NCBI GenBank assembly: GCA_964472785.1
Contig: CAYYMH010000021.1
Span: 1 to 64,000 of the forward strand
Source of the DNA: CAYYMH01 sp964472785
GTDB lineage: Bacteria > Zhuqueibacterota > Zhuqueibacteria > Thermofontimicrobiales > Thermofontimicrobiaceae
Reading direction: 5' to 3'
DNA length: 64,000 bases
Shown: piece after piece, positions 42,434 through 51,697 of the stretch
Layout: every line of letters begins with the position of its first letter
How positions within the stretch are numbered: the first letter of the stretch is position 1
The notes under the pieces: generated by a model
The model's input: only the letters and a program-made list of their open reading frames with translations
The model's database searches: none
What the model was told of the DNA's origin: nothing
Translations under genes and position numbers: made by a program

Positions 42434-43816
42434 TTAAGTTTGGGTGATCGGAAACTTCAAGATGATTGTCATTTGTCGATTGCTACGTTCGGCTTTTACT
42501 TGACCTTTCAATTTTTCCACAAGCTCTTTTACAATTGACAGGCCTAATCCCGAACCGCTGACTTTGTCTGAAACGCTGGGATTACGATAAAATGGTTCAA
42601 ATAGCTCATCTGCACCAACGTCTAATTGAGAATCTAAACGATTTGATATGCGAATATTCACTTTTTCCTCTTTTTCAAAAGCTTGGGTCCGGATTGGATA
42701 ATTATGATCTCCATATTTGAGTGAATTGCTCCATAGATTATCCAAAATTTGTGACAATCTTTCCGGATCAGTTTCAACTTGAAGCTCCCCCTCGAGCTGA
42801 CTTTCAAAGATTGCCGTTACTTTATTGGCAGAAGCTTGATGAGAAAAATAGCTGTGTTCTTCAATAATAAATTTTTTAATGTCGATCTTTTTTATATTCA
42901 GTTGATATTCAGGTGCTCGAATATGTGCTAACTGAAGCATATCATGAGTAATCTTAATCACCCGCTTGATGTCTTTTTTTACAACTGGCAGTAAAGTTTT
43001 TTGCTGTTCATCATTGAGCACATTAGAAAATTCAATAATATCGATGAATCCTTTTACAGAAGTGAGAGGCGATTTTATTTCATGTGATGCATGTGCAATC
43101 AATCTTTGGCGTGCCGCATTAACCTCTTTTAGTTGATCAATTAATCTTTTTATCTGTTGAGACATGTAGTTAAACTTACGCGCCAAAAACGCAATTTCAT
43201 CAGAACCTTTCTCCTCTATTTTAAAATTGAAATCACCACTGGCAACTTTACTTACACCCTGGTTTAATCTTTTCAATCGTTGATTCAAATAAAATACTAA
43301 TCGATATCCGACAACAGTGGAAACGACAATGGAAAGTACGCCTGATAAAATGAAGTAGAAAAACACACTATGGAGTACCGGTGTTTTCCGAAGACTCATC
43401 TCAATTTTGATTGCGTGAAAAGGCGATTCCTGATTTGGATTGTAATAAAATTTTGAAAATACTGTAAATCCTTGTCTTTGATTAAGATGTTCACTCTTTT
43501 GGGTCGAAACCAGGTTCGTTAGATCAGATGTGGTGCCCGTAATGCGGTTTTTATTTTTGTCATAAATATCAATATTAAACTCAACAAACAGGGAATCGAC
43601 TGTTGACTTGACGGACTTTAATTCATATTGCTGATCAAATCGCTGATCCAAAAGACGAAATAATCGCATAACACGTGGCTTCTGAAGTTCAGCCAATGTG
43701 TCCAGAGACTTATTACGAAAAACAATTGAATTAATCAGCGCTAAAACGATGAACAAAAATAATGACATCGACGCCAGAATAAATATTATTCGTGTATAAA
43801 ATGATTTAAAGAACAT
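42434..43816 (-). CDS. Membrane sensor histidine kinase
   Basis: 460 residues. Two membrane helices (about 10-33 and 148-172) bracket a periplasmic sensor of about 110 residues with no recognised fold. HAMP about 173-226, then a HisKA domain with the phospho-acceptor His245 in AHASHEIKSPLTSV, and an HATPase domain with the N box (LDNLWSNSLKY) and G box (SGSGLGLSIVKELVE). It pairs with the response regulator 2 nt upstream. The signal is unknown. AGGGAA precedes the ATG. Confidence 0.92.
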   Translation of the reverse strand: MFFKSFYTRIIFILASMSLFLFIVLALINSIVFRNKSLDTLAELQKPRVMRLFRLLDQRFDQQYELKSVKSTVDSLFVEFNIDIYDKNKNRITGTTSDLTNLVSTQKSEHLNQRQGFTVFSKFYYNPNQESPFHAIKIEMSLRKTPVLHSVFFYFILSGVLSIVVSTVVGYRLVFYLNQRLKRLNQGVSKVASGDFNFKIEEKGSDEIAFLARKFNYMSQQIKRLIDQLKEVNAARQRLIAHASHEIKSPLTSVKGFIDIIEFSNVLNDEQQKTLLPVVKKDIKRVIKITHDMLQLAHIRAPEYQLNIKKIDIKKFIIEEHSYFSHQASANKVTAIFESQLEGELQVETDPERLSQILDNLWSNSLKYGDHNYPIRTQAFEKEEKVNIRISNRLDSQLDVGADELFEPFYRNPSVSDKVSGSGLGLSIVKELVEKLKGQVKAERSNRQMTIILKFPITQT

Positions 43817-43818
43817 AA

Positions 43819-44502
43819 TTATTTCCCTAATTTGTATCCTACGCCAAACACAGTTATAATATACTCCGGATTTTTCTGGTCAAGTTCCAGTTTGCTGCGC
43901 AACCGGGCAATATGAGAGTCCAGTGTTCTTCCGTAACCCTCATATTCGTACCCCATCACCAGATCAATCAAATCATTCCGACTGAATACAACGCCGGGTT
44001 TGTGCACTAAAATTTCTAATATTTTAAATTCTGTCGGTGTCAAATCAACCTCATCACCTTGAATTTCTACTCGTCTTGTTTCGAAATCCACTGACAGCTC
44101 TTTGTAAACAATCTTTTTTTGACTATCATCACTTTTCTCCCTGCCAGACCGACGAAGCAACGCTTTGATGCGAGCAACCAGTTCCATCATCTCGAAGGGT
44201 TTAGTTAAATAGTCATCAGCACCTGACTCGAATCCGACTAATTTATCAATCATTTCCGAACGGGCGGTGAGTATCAGAATCGGTGCCTGCGTTCTCGCAC
44301 GTAGTTTTGGTATGAGTTTTGGACCTTCAATGTCCGGCAACATCCAATCTAAAATGATCAGATCAACTGATTCTAAATTTTCTATTTCCATTGCAGACTT
44401 ACCATCTGTGGCAGATTCTACTTTGAAGTTGAGCATACGTAATTGTACACTAATCATCTGAGCAATCCCGACTTCATCTTCAACAATTAATATTCGGCTC
44501 AT
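43819..44502 (-). CDS. OmpR/PhoB-family response regulator
   Basis: 227 residues. Receiver domain 1-120 with the acidic pocket (VEDE), phosphorylated Asp52 (LILDWMLPD), Thr79 and Lys101 (LTKPFE). The C-terminal winged helix (about 130-227) has LTPTEFKILEILV, the recognition-helix region TLDSHIARLRSKL and GVGYKLGK. It binds DNA as a dimer after phosphorylation by the kinase encoded next. Targets cannot be read here; the pair sits just upstream and divergent from the lipoprotein/esterase genes. Confidence 0.94.
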   Translation of the reverse strand: MSRILIVEDEVGIAQMISVQLRMLNFKVESATDGKSAMEIENLESVDLIILDWMLPDIEGPKLIPKLRARTQAPILILTARSEMIDKLVGFESGADDYLTKPFEMMELVARIKALLRRSGREKSDDSQKKIVYKELSVDFETRRVEIQGDEVDLTPTEFKILEILVHKPGVVFSRNDLIDLVMGYEYEGYGRTLDSHIARLRSKLELDQKNPEYIITVFGVGYKLGK

Positions 44503-45234
44503 TCGAACACCTGTTATTTGATCTAAGTTTATGCTACTTATTTAAATTTTATTTTAATGATTTCGGTATTTCTATTCCAATAGTGAATTTTATGCACTGC
44601 ATTCTATATTGGAAATTCAATTCAATCCGATCAAATTTCATTCCTTAACCTGTTTTATTCCTAAATAATTGCCATCCGCCAGCTGGCGGACTTCAAGACA
44701 CGAAGAAATAATAAGTTATAAAAAAATGTAACTTTAATCTTAGTTTAGTACTTTAGAAATATCAATAGGATTCTAATTTATTGTATTTTATATCTTTGAG
44801 TCTTTGCGCCTTGGAGGCAAAAGAATATTTCAAGTCAAAATAAGTTCACAACTAAACTGACGAGGTAGTGTTTAATTTAGGAAATAAATTTATAATTTCA
44901 AGTTAAATTTTTACTTACATATTTTTTCCAGAAAACCGCAACACTTTCTCAACAATTTTGTGATAATTCTGCAAATTTAAGCGCAATATTATTATTCGAC
45001 TATTTTCAAATAGTGCATTTTATTCATTCATTTTTCAGATGACCCTGATTTTCATTTTCAAGCCTCTTTTTAAACAATTTCGAATACAAATCTAAATTAT
45101 ATTGTTGGAAAATGGTCACAACTTTGCAACAACTTTTTTCTGATAAATATGTATCTTATAACAGCGAAAATTTAAAACCATTTTTATTAATTCATCAAAT
45201 TTTTTATAATCATTATTTTTTAGGAGGTTTCATT
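44503..45234. other. 732-base intergenic region with a dispersed repeat
   Basis: Between the divergent response regulator and lipoprotein genes. It contains the perfect 16-bp palindrome TCCGCCAGCTGGCGGA (44675-44690) and a dispersed repeat (44672-44833). The reading frame of the lipoprotein gene stays open back to 45112, but the strong ribosome site at 45222 and the signal peptide fix its start at 45235. The AT-rich stretch 44880-45110 holds no gene I can support. Confidence 0.6.
44672..44833 (+). repeat. Dispersed repeat, left inverted copy
   Basis: Begins with the CCATCCGCCAGCTGG palindrome, then CTTCAAGACACGAAG and AATAATAAGTTATAA, and ends with ATATCTTTGAGTCTTTG and GGAGGCAAAAGAATATT. 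The reverse complement of essentially the same order lies at 48204-48359. Together the two copies flank the lipoprotein and esterase genes in inverted orientation. Confidence 0.7.
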
Positions 45235-46011
45235 ATGAAAAAACTAATGAACATGTTAGTACTGGTAAGTTTAAGTGTCTTCCTATTTATTTATGGGTGT
45301 GACAAGAATCCCACAACTCCAGAGAGTTACGAACTCACAAATACAGAAAAAATGGTTGTTGTGGCAGCTGAGTTCGCAGAGCCCACAGGTGGTGTAACAT
45401 CTGATCTGAATGCTGCTTTTGACGCAGCTAACGGAGATATCGGAAATCTACAGAAGACAAGCAGCTTTGACACAACAATTTCGGCTGATTGGATCACTTA
45501 TGAGTTGTCCTTAAACTTTTATACCAAAAACGGTACTGAGACGAATCGCTACATACCTGCCCTCACAGATTCGGTAGTTTTCAACGGTCATGCTACCGGA
45601 CACAAGACTTCTACATCACCAACACAGGATATCACTTTGAACCGCACCAGCACATTTCAAATTGTCGATATTCTTACAAATTCGGTAACGATAGATGGTT
45701 CAGGTGCTAATAATTCAAATTATACGGTAACCAATGATTCAAGTTTATTTAAAATTGAACCTTCAAGTAACTATACATTTGAAAATTTGAAGGTGAATTT
45801 GTCGAGTGGTTCCTATATTCCCTATTCAGGGAAAATTATTGCAAAAATTAAAGGCCATATCACAAAAAGCGGAGTCGGTCAAGATAGAGATACTGATTAC
45901 AGCTTTGAAGTTACTGTTAAGTTTGTCGGGAATGAAACTGTCGAGGTTACTTTACCCAGTGGTATCAAATTTAAACTGAATTTGCGAACTGGCGAATTTT
46001 CTTTAATATAA
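45235..46011 (+). CDS. Lipoprotein of unknown function
   Basis: 258 residues. TAGGAGG lies 7 nt before the ATG. The signal peptide ends with the lipobox FLFIYGC-DK. The mature protein is rich in Ser, Thr and Asn with alternating beta-strand patterns (WITYELSLNFYTKNG, TFQIVDILTNSVTIDG, YSFEVTVKFVGNETVEV) and no cysteines. I recognise no family. Terminator-like hairpin directly after the stop separates it from the esterase gene. Confidence 0.65.
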   Translation: MKKLMNMLVLVSLSVFLFIYGCDKNPTTPESYELTNTEKMVVVAAEFAEPTGGVTSDLNAAFDAANGDIGNLQKTSSFDTTISADWITYELSLNFYTKNGTETNRYIPALTDSVVFNGHATGHKTSTSPTQDITLNRTSTFQIVDILTNSVTIDGSGANNSNYTVTNDSSLFKIEPSSNYTFENLKVNLSSGSYIPYSGKIIAKIKGHITKSGVGQDRDTDYSFEVTVKFVGNETVEVTLPSGIKFKLNLRTGEFSLI

Positions 46012-46029
46012 TGAACATTATTTATTGGG

Positions 46030-46071
46030 GATATTGTTCAGTTTTAAATTCAAAACTGGACAATATCTTTT
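46030..46071 (+). terminator. Intrinsic terminator-like hairpin
   Basis: A 16-bp stem, 46030-46045 with 46052-46067, with one G-U pair and a 6-nt loop, followed by TTTT. It lies 18 nt past the lipoprotein stop and about 20 nt before the esterase start, so it may also reduce read-through into the esterase gene. Confidence 0.75.
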
Positions 46072-46091
46072 CAAAATGAAAGGATACTGTC

Positions 46092-47996
46092 ATGGACTGC
46101 AATTCTCATCTTTTTCGAAAAAATGTAATTATTTTAAAATTTCATATTATTTTGTTGGTCATTACATATAATTCACTCTTTGCACAAAATGTAGCAACAC
46201 CAGAATTTTCGTATGAAACAGGAAAGTATAATCACGCGATTTCAGTTAAAATTTTCTGTGACACACCGGATGCAACAATTTTTTACACAACGGATGGTAC
46301 TACTCCGGATACAGATTCCCAAAAATATTCTAATATTCCAATTCTCGTTTCTGAACATGTGGCAGGCGATAGTGTAACTTTAACCAGCGATAACGATCCT
46401 GATGCTATCGACGAAAATACACCACTCCGTTATCGCTCTATGACATTAAAGGCTGTTGCTATTAACGGAAACAATGAAAAAAGTGGAGTGGCGACAGTAA
46501 ATTACACTATTGATTTAGTGGATGGAAGTTTTAACATTCCTTATGATGAACCTCCGCTTGAGGGCGGCTCAAAACATCAATTAGACATTTATCAACCTGT
46601 TGGTGAGAAAAACACACCTGTTCTGTTATTCATTCACGGTGGTGCCTGGAAACAGGGTGATAAGAATATTTATATGGAATTAGGTAACACCTTAGCGGGA
46701 TATTATGGTATAACAACCGTCATTGCCAATTACGAATTATCGTCTGATCCCTGGAATGCAGTACATCCTGATCATGTTTTGGATGTCGCTTCAGCTTTTG
46801 CCTGGGTTTATGAACAAATTAGTGAGTATGGTGGTGATCCGGAAAATATATATCTGTTTGGACAATCTGCAGGTGGTCATCTGGTTTCATTATTATCGAC
46901 AGACAGCAATTATCTTCAAGCTCATAATCTGACAATTGATAAAATCAAAGGAGTGATCTCTATGAGCGGTGCTTACGAACTTTATGATCTGGTTGCCTGG
47001 CCCAATAATCCAAATGGTCTGGATGCTGCCGCTGTGCTTGAATATAAAGTTCTCTGTAATATCGCTTTTAATGGATGGGAAAAGGGGTTACTCGATAGTG
47101 CTTCACCACAACAATTTATCAAGCCAACACAGCCACCATTTCGGATAATCGCCTTGAATGAAACCGATACGTTTTTAGATATGCCGGGCTTCAGCCAACA
47201 AGCGAATAATTTTTATAGCGCTATAATTGGACTAAATCAACCTTTTGCTGAATTAAAAATACTGAACGAAAATGATATTCCTGCAAAAGTTTATGAAATG
47301 GATTTCCCAGGAAATACTGATGGACATTATCAGGAAATTTATGCCATCAACACGAGAGATTGGAACAGCCGATCATCTGTACTTGTTTCCGAATATTTGC
47401 AAGTCTATCCGGAAACACCTCAGTTGCAAACCCCTGAAAATGGGAAAACAGAGCCCGCTCCAAACACAGTGCTCGAATGGCGGGACACGAAAAATACGCT
47501 TTATTATCATCTGCAGCTATCAGAAAATCAGAGTTTTTCAGGTGACTCTCTGATTTTTGATTCGCCCATTGCTGATACGAGCTGGGCAATAGATTTGTCG
47601 TCGCAAAAAACATATTTTTGGAGAGTAAAAGCCGTAAATAGATTAACCGAAAGTCCATGGAGCGAGGAATGGCAATTTTCTACTTCCTCACCGACCGATG
47701 TGAAAAAAACACCGGAAATTACACCACAAACCGCGATGATGATGAATTTATATCCGAATCCCTTTAATGGAGTATTACGTCTGCAAATTAAAGTCCCTGG
47801 AAATAATATAAAACAATCCGGCTCAATCAAAATTTTTGACATGTTAGGCAGACAGGTGTACTACAAGAAGGTTGACATAAATCTGGAACGTACTGATTTG
47901 TTCTGGGAACCTGGGATACTTTCCAGTGGCTTATATTTTGTAAATATTTCCGTGGGAGCGCTTTCTTTGTCACAAAAGGTTATGTATGTGAAGTGA
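46092..47996 (+). CDS. Secreted carboxylesterase-like hydrolase with T9SS sorting domain
   Basis: 634 residues. Signal peptide ends LFAQ. Residues about 37-135 are a chitobiase-C-terminal-like beta domain (ATPEFSYETGKYNHAISVKI, ATIFYTTDGTTPD). Residues about 150-440 are an alpha/beta hydrolase of the carboxylesterase/BD-FAE group, with the oxyanion segment FIHGGAWKQGD and nucleophile elbow GQSAGGH. Then a fibronectin-III-like domain (about 455-545, YYHLQLSENQSF, FWRVKAVN) and a T9SS domain (LYPNPFNGVLRLQIK, GLYFVNISV). Likely cleaves esters of a carbohydrate or peptide substrate outside the cell. GGATA lies before the ATG. Confidence 0.88.
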   Translation: MDCNSHLFRKNVIILKFHIILLVITYNSLFAQNVATPEFSYETGKYNHAISVKIFCDTPDATIFYTTDGTTPDTDSQKYSNIPILVSEHVAGDSVTLTSDNDPDAIDENTPLRYRSMTLKAVAINGNNEKSGVATVNYTIDLVDGSFNIPYDEPPLEGGSKHQLDIYQPVGEKNTPVLLFIHGGAWKQGDKNIYMELGNTLAGYYGITTVIANYELSSDPWNAVHPDHVLDVASAFAWVYEQISEYGGDPENIYLFGQSAGGHLVSLLSTDSNYLQAHNLTIDKIKGVISMSGAYELYDLVAWPNNPNGLDAAAVLEYKVLCNIAFNGWEKGLLDSASPQQFIKPTQPPFRIIALNETDTFLDMPGFSQQANNFYSAIIGLNQPFAELKILNENDIPAKVYEMDFPGNTDGHYQEIYAINTRDWNSRSSVLVSEYLQVYPETPQLQTPENGKTEPAPNTVLEWRDTKNTLYYHLQLSENQSFSGDSLIFDSPIADTSWAIDLSSQKTYFWRVKAVNRLTESPWSEEWQFSTSSPTDVKKTPEITPQTAMMMNLYPNPFNGVLRLQIKVPGNNIKQSGSIKIFDMLGRQVYYKKVDINLERTDLFWEPGILSSGLYFVNISVGALSLSQKVMYVK

Positions 47997-48071
47997 GAAT
48001 TCTTAATCAGTCAGGCGGATTACTTTCCTGCTGCTAATAATGCTTTTTGGGTGTGCTTATGAGCTTATATA

Positions 48072-48190
48072 GTGTCTGTCCGTAAATGATGATATTTGTA
48101 GTACAAGTATCTTGCTTGTAATCTGAATATTAGACTTAGCATAGATTTTTTCGCAAGCTGGAAGCTTGCGTTACAATTCCGGACAGACTC
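48072..48190. mobile_element. 119-bp MITE, copy 2, TATATA target duplication
   Basis: Matches the element at 17126-17244 at 116 of 119 positions. The left end is GTGTCTGTCCG; the right end CGGACAGACTC has one mismatch to it. It is flanked by TATATA on both sides (48066-48071 and 48191-48196). The high identity and clean duplications point to recent movement by a transposase elsewhere in the genome. Confidence 0.9.
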
Positions 48191-48203
48191 TATATAGCTT
48201 AAA

Positions 48204-48359
48204 ATATTCTTTTGCCTCGAAGACCCAAAGACTCAAAGATATAAAAAACAATTAATTAGAACCTTGTTCATGTTTTTATCAGACAAAACTAATTTTTAAA
48301 TTCAACTTCTTATAACTTATTATTTATTCGTGTCTTGGAGTTTGACAACTGGCGGATGA
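48204..48359 (-). repeat. Dispersed repeat, right inverted copy
   Basis: Reverse complement of the repeat at 44672-44833: TATTCTTTTGCCTCGAAGAC, ACTCAAAGATATAAAA, CTTATAACTTATTATTTATT, CGTGTCTTGGAG and CTGGCGGATGAC all align in inverted order. The middle is more diverged than the ends. Confidence 0.7.
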
Positions 48360-48459
48360 CAATTATTTATAAAAAATTCAGGATCGAAAAAAAAGAGGAT
48401 ATTATAACGTCTAAACAAGAAAGAAAAATAAAAAAAATGTAAAAAGGTTGTTTTTTTAC

Positions 48460-48488
48460 TTGACTTTTTTGTCATGTTGATTTATATT
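48460..48488 (+). promoter_or_regulatory. Putative sigma-70-type promoter of the respiratory cluster
   Basis: TTGACT (48460-48465), a 17-nt spacer, TATATT (48483-48488). Transcription would start near 48495, giving a leader of about 170 nt before the first gene, with a terminator-like hairpin inside it. It lies in the 669-base gap 47997-48665 after the MITE and the dispersed repeat. Confidence 0.6.
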
Positions 48489-48571
48489 AGAATCTTCATT
48501 TCGGAATAAAATAAAACGTACTTCAATTTTGAAAATGGAAATGGAGCTGAATTGGTTTTATTATAAAAATC

Positions 48572-48620
48572 TAAGACTATAAAAAGGAGCATAAGTCTTA
48601 TCCCTTTTATAGTCTTTTTT
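48572..48620 (+). promoter_or_regulatory. Possible attenuator in the leader of the respiratory cluster
   Basis: AAGACTATAAAA (48573-48584) pairs with TTTTATAGTCTT (48605-48616), followed by a T-run: a terminator shape. Between the arms, AGTCTTA (48594-48600) can instead pair with TAAGACT (48572-48578), so two structures compete for the same left arm. The hairpin ends about 45 nt before the first start codon. Confidence 0.45.
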
Positions 48621-48665
48621 ATTTTAAAAAACACAGTTATCTCAAATTAAATTTTCATTTTATTT

Positions 48666-49646
48666 ATGAAAAAAAATAATTCCTCACAGTCTGGAAAAGT
48701 GACAAGACGAAGTTTTATAAAACAAAGTCTTGCAGCGACATCGGCAGCTATTCTGAGTGCTACCTTTTCCAAAAGTTTGTTCAGCCAGGACAAACATTCT
48801 TCATCAACAAAAATCATTTCAAATTTTAGGGAACCATACGGTATTGCTCTGGGATCTGAAGGCCGGATATATGTTTCAGATGCATCCGGATATTGTATTA
48901 AAATATTTAGTAAAACTGGTGAACATATTAAAACATTCGGACAGCCTGGAAGCAGTGGCGACAAGTTTAATTACCCGCAGGGAATAGCAGTTGATGAAGA
49001 CGGTCTGATTTATATCATGGACTCGAATAATGGCAGGGTTGTGATTTACGATCAAAATGCTGAATATTTAACATCCTTTGGTACGATCGGCGGTTACCCG
49101 AATGCTTTTTACACACCAAAGGGAATTTTGGTTCGAAACAAAATTTATGTCTGCAACACCAGGAACCATTACGTTACGGTTTTTGATAAAACTAATTTTG
49201 AATTGCTGGATAAATTTGGTGAATTAGGCGACGATCCCCCAAATTTGGAAGCCGGCAGTTTGGAATATAAATTTCGGCTGCCAACTGACGTCGCGATTAC
49301 GGATGACGGCAGAATCCTTGTTGCTGATAGCAAGCACGGGCAGATAAAAATACTCGACGAAAAGGGACAATTTCTGTCTAAATTTGGCGAAGTCGGTTCA
49401 GCTCCCGGACAGATGAATTTTCCGGAAGGCATTGCATTGGATAGCGAGCAAAACATTTACGTTTGCGATGCACTGAATGCACGGATTCAGAAATTTACGC
49501 TCGACGGAGAATTTATCGGCTCGATGTCCAAAGGAGTCAGCAGACCGACCAATTTGGCAATTGATACAAATAATAAATTTTATATCGTTGATGCGAATCT
49601 AAAACAAGTGATCATAACAGACTGGAAAGCGGATCGTAATGCATAA
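48666..49646 (+). CDS. Tat-exported NHL-repeat protein
   Basis: 326 residues. Tat leader TRRSFIKQSLAATSAAIL (about 12-35). The rest is a six-bladed NHL propeller: repeated units such as REPYGIALGSEGRIYVSDAS, NYPQGIAVDEDGLIYIMDSN, RLPTDVAITDDGRILVADSK and NFPEGIALDSEQNIYVCDAL. NHL proteins are binding or scaffolding domains, sometimes enzymes. In the periplasm it could bind the Mo enzyme or cytochrome of this cluster, an inference from position only. There is no clear ribosome site before the ATG. Its last codons overlap the next gene by 8 nt. Confidence 0.85.
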   Translation: MKKNNSSQSGKVTRRSFIKQSLAATSAAILSATFSKSLFSQDKHSSSTKIISNFREPYGIALGSEGRIYVSDASGYCIKIFSKTGEHIKTFGQPGSSGDKFNYPQGIAVDEDGLIYIMDSNNGRVVIYDQNAEYLTSFGTIGGYPNAFYTPKGILVRNKIYVCNTRNHYVTVFDKTNFELLDKFGELGDDPPNLEAGSLEYKFRLPTDVAITDDGRILVADSKHGQIKILDEKGQFLSKFGEVGSAPGQMNFPEGIALDSEQNIYVCDALNARIQKFTLDGEFIGSMSKGVSRPTNLAIDTNNKFYIVDANLKQVIITDWKADRNA

Positions 49647-49995
49647 TCTGATTGTATTTTATACCTTTATTGCACTCATCGTTTTCTTCATCTCAGTTGA
49701 AATTTATCGGGCTAAAAATTACATCAAAGGAATCATCGTTGGTGTGCAATCCAATCCGCTCGGAATTGAAACAATGGTGAATACGACTTTACACGTTAAG
49801 CTGAACAATGGAGAGACGGTGGATGCTGAGGCTTTTGCCTGTACCATGTGTATGGGTAATTTTTCAATTGGAGATCAGGTCTATCTTTCAAAATCGAAAA
49901 ATAAATATATTGTTAATATTCCCTTTCGTTTTACGAAAAAAACAGATCATAGCCGCACTTGCTCTGATGCAAAATTCATAAACAGAAGAGGATAA
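49639..49995 (+). CDS. Single-helix protein with a CTMC motif
   Basis: 118 residues. One N-terminal membrane helix (IVFYTFIALIVFFISVEI), then a small beta-rich domain (KGIIVGVQSN, TTLHVKLNNGETVDAEAFACTMC, IGDQVYLSKSKNKYIVNIP). The C-x2-C at residues about 68-71 may bind metal or act as a thiol pair. No family recognised. It overlaps the gene before by 8 nt and is 1 nt from the gene after, so it is clearly part of the operon. Confidence 0.7.
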   Translation: MHNLIVFYTFIALIVFFISVEIYRAKNYIKGIIVGVQSNPLGIETMVNTTLHVKLNNGETVDAEAFACTMCMGNFSIGDQVYLSKSKNKYIVNIPFRFTKKTDHSRTCSDAKFINRRG

Positions 49996-49996
49996 G

Positions 49997-51682
49997 GTGG
50001 AATATTTAGGATACATCACACTCACGATTTTTATCGTCACCATGGTGTTGACGTTGCTGCGAAAAATTAATCTTCCGGTGCAAACAGTTCTGGTTTTGGT
50101 GAGCATTGCTTGTTTAATTGTTGGCGCTATTTTTAGATTTGTTGATGAAGGATTCGCAAGTGCGATACTGCTACCGAATGAGATGATAGGCGGTATAATT
50201 CTTCATCCGATTACTGCTCTTTTGGGTGGACTTTTTATTGCAGGTGCGCTTAGTGCAACCCAGGGCTTTGACGCGCTCAAAGTGATTATTCAAAAAATAA
50301 AAAAATCACCGATTGGATTAACCGGAACGCTGGTGATCCTGATCAATATTCCGGTTATTGCTTCATTACCTTGCGGGCGGATTATTGCTGCGGCGCTTTT
50401 ACCACTTTTATTCTCCTTCGGTTATGAAGGGGGAATGGGAATTTTGACCAAAACTCAGTTAGTTGTTTTAATCGGTGCCTTTACCCGAAACGCAATGGGC
50501 TCCTGTGGTCCGTCACCAATCGGAGGGGTCGGTCAGATCGGGGAAGGATTTTTAGGCGCGTTTTTTCCGACTGCAGCGGAAGGAATTTTACGTTCCCCCC
50601 AAGCGTTTTCATTATTTATCGGCACAGCGGTGACAGCTTTATTTTTGAAAATAATCTCTCAAAAATTGTATCCTGACGATGTAACATTAAGGGATAAACC
50701 TGAAGGAAAGGAAGAAGAGAACGTTGGTGAAGAAAAAGTAACAGCTCCGTTTCGCGGATATTTGTCCCTGTTTATTTTTGTCGCCTCGCTGCTGATTGCC
50801 ATTTTTCAACCGTTTGGTAAAATGCCGGTGCAAACTGTCATCGTTGCCGGAGGCATACTGATTATTATCCTGTGCCGCGCCTCGATTGAAGATTTGATGA
50901 ACGGGATTATTCTGCTGCCGGTTACTGCAATGGCTGCCGGATTTATGGCGGCGGGTGTGCTGGCTGCCACTGGCGGATTTGATGCGTTGGGTGTGGTGCT
51001 CAAAAGTCTGGCTTCGGTTAAGTTTTTAGGTGTTGCTGGAATGCTGGCAATTTTCGTCCAAATGCAGACGATTTTGCCACTTTCGTGCTCGAGAATTTTA
51101 ACTGCGGCTTTAGTACCGGTACTTTATCTCTTTGGCCCGGCGAAATTTAATTTGGTGACCTGGCCCCAGTTAGCCATTGTGATGGCTGCTTACATCATTA
51201 ATGCAACTACATCCTGTGGGCCTTCTCCCTTAGGTGGTGGCGGAACCATGGGAGAAGGTCAGATGCGGGCAGAATCTGGCTTTATCAAAGGCGCTTACAC
51301 GTACACGGCAATGGCGATTATGGCGCCGTTAGCTGCCATTTACATGAAGTTTATGAATTTCACCGTTTTTTCACCGGCAAATCCGGACTTTTCACAGGAC
51401 ATTATCACCATTATTTTATACACATTTGTAATCGTCGGCGTTTCTGTTGGAATGATGGGATTCATCAGTCGTATGATTACTGATAATACTAGATTCAACT
51501 GGAGACTGCAACTGATTTATTTTCTGATCAGCGGTGGCATTGCCGGCGGTGTATTGGCTTTATCGGTTTATGAAGTAAAGGTTTTAGAAATTGTACAGGG
51601 ATTTATCGGTGGTGTGATCGCCGCATTTTTAATTGCGGTGATGGTACCAAAAACGCTGTCGATGAGCAGCAAAACCACATAA
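49997..51682 (+). CDS. Internally duplicated multi-pass permease, putative
   Basis: 561 residues from a GTG start with AGAGGAT upstream. About 12-14 hydrophobic segments in two similar halves: PVQTVLV, ALLGGLFIAGALSATQGFDAL and SCGPSPIGGVGQIGEGF in the first half recur as PVQTVIV, AMAAGFMAAGVLAATGGFDAL and SCGPSPLGGGGTMGEGQM in the second. Such inverted or repeated halves with Gly/Ser/Pro hairpins are typical of ion-transporter superfamily anion carriers. Given the fumarate reductase-like genes downstream, a dicarboxylate substrate is a reasonable guess, but I cannot place it in a named family. The last 45 residues form an extra helix hairpin that is duplicated as the next small gene. Confidence 0.7.
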   Translation: MEYLGYITLTIFIVTMVLTLLRKINLPVQTVLVLVSIACLIVGAIFRFVDEGFASAILLPNEMIGGIILHPITALLGGLFIAGALSATQGFDALKVIIQKIKKSPIGLTGTLVILINIPVIASLPCGRIIAAALLPLLFSFGYEGGMGILTKTQLVVLIGAFTRNAMGSCGPSPIGGVGQIGEGFLGAFFPTAAEGILRSPQAFSLFIGTAVTALFLKIISQKLYPDDVTLRDKPEGKEEENVGEEKVTAPFRGYLSLFIFVASLLIAIFQPFGKMPVQTVIVAGGILIIILCRASIEDLMNGIILLPVTAMAAGFMAAGVLAATGGFDALGVVLKSLASVKFLGVAGMLAIFVQMQTILPLSCSRILTAALVPVLYLFGPAKFNLVTWPQLAIVMAAYIINATTSCGPSPLGGGGTMGEGQMRAESGFIKGAYTYTAMAIMAPLAAIYMKFMNFTVFSPANPDFSQDIITIILYTFVIVGVSVGMMGFISRMITDNTRFNWRLQLIYFLISGGIAGGVLALSVYEVKVLEIVQGFIGGVIAAFLIAVMVPKTLSMSSKTT

Positions 51683-51697
51683 CAGAAGGATCACGTT

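Noticed and set aside
45112..45234. An open frame that would extend the lipoprotein 41 residues upstream
   Set aside because: TAGGAGG at 45221-45227 and a clean lipoprotein signal peptide fix the start at 45235.
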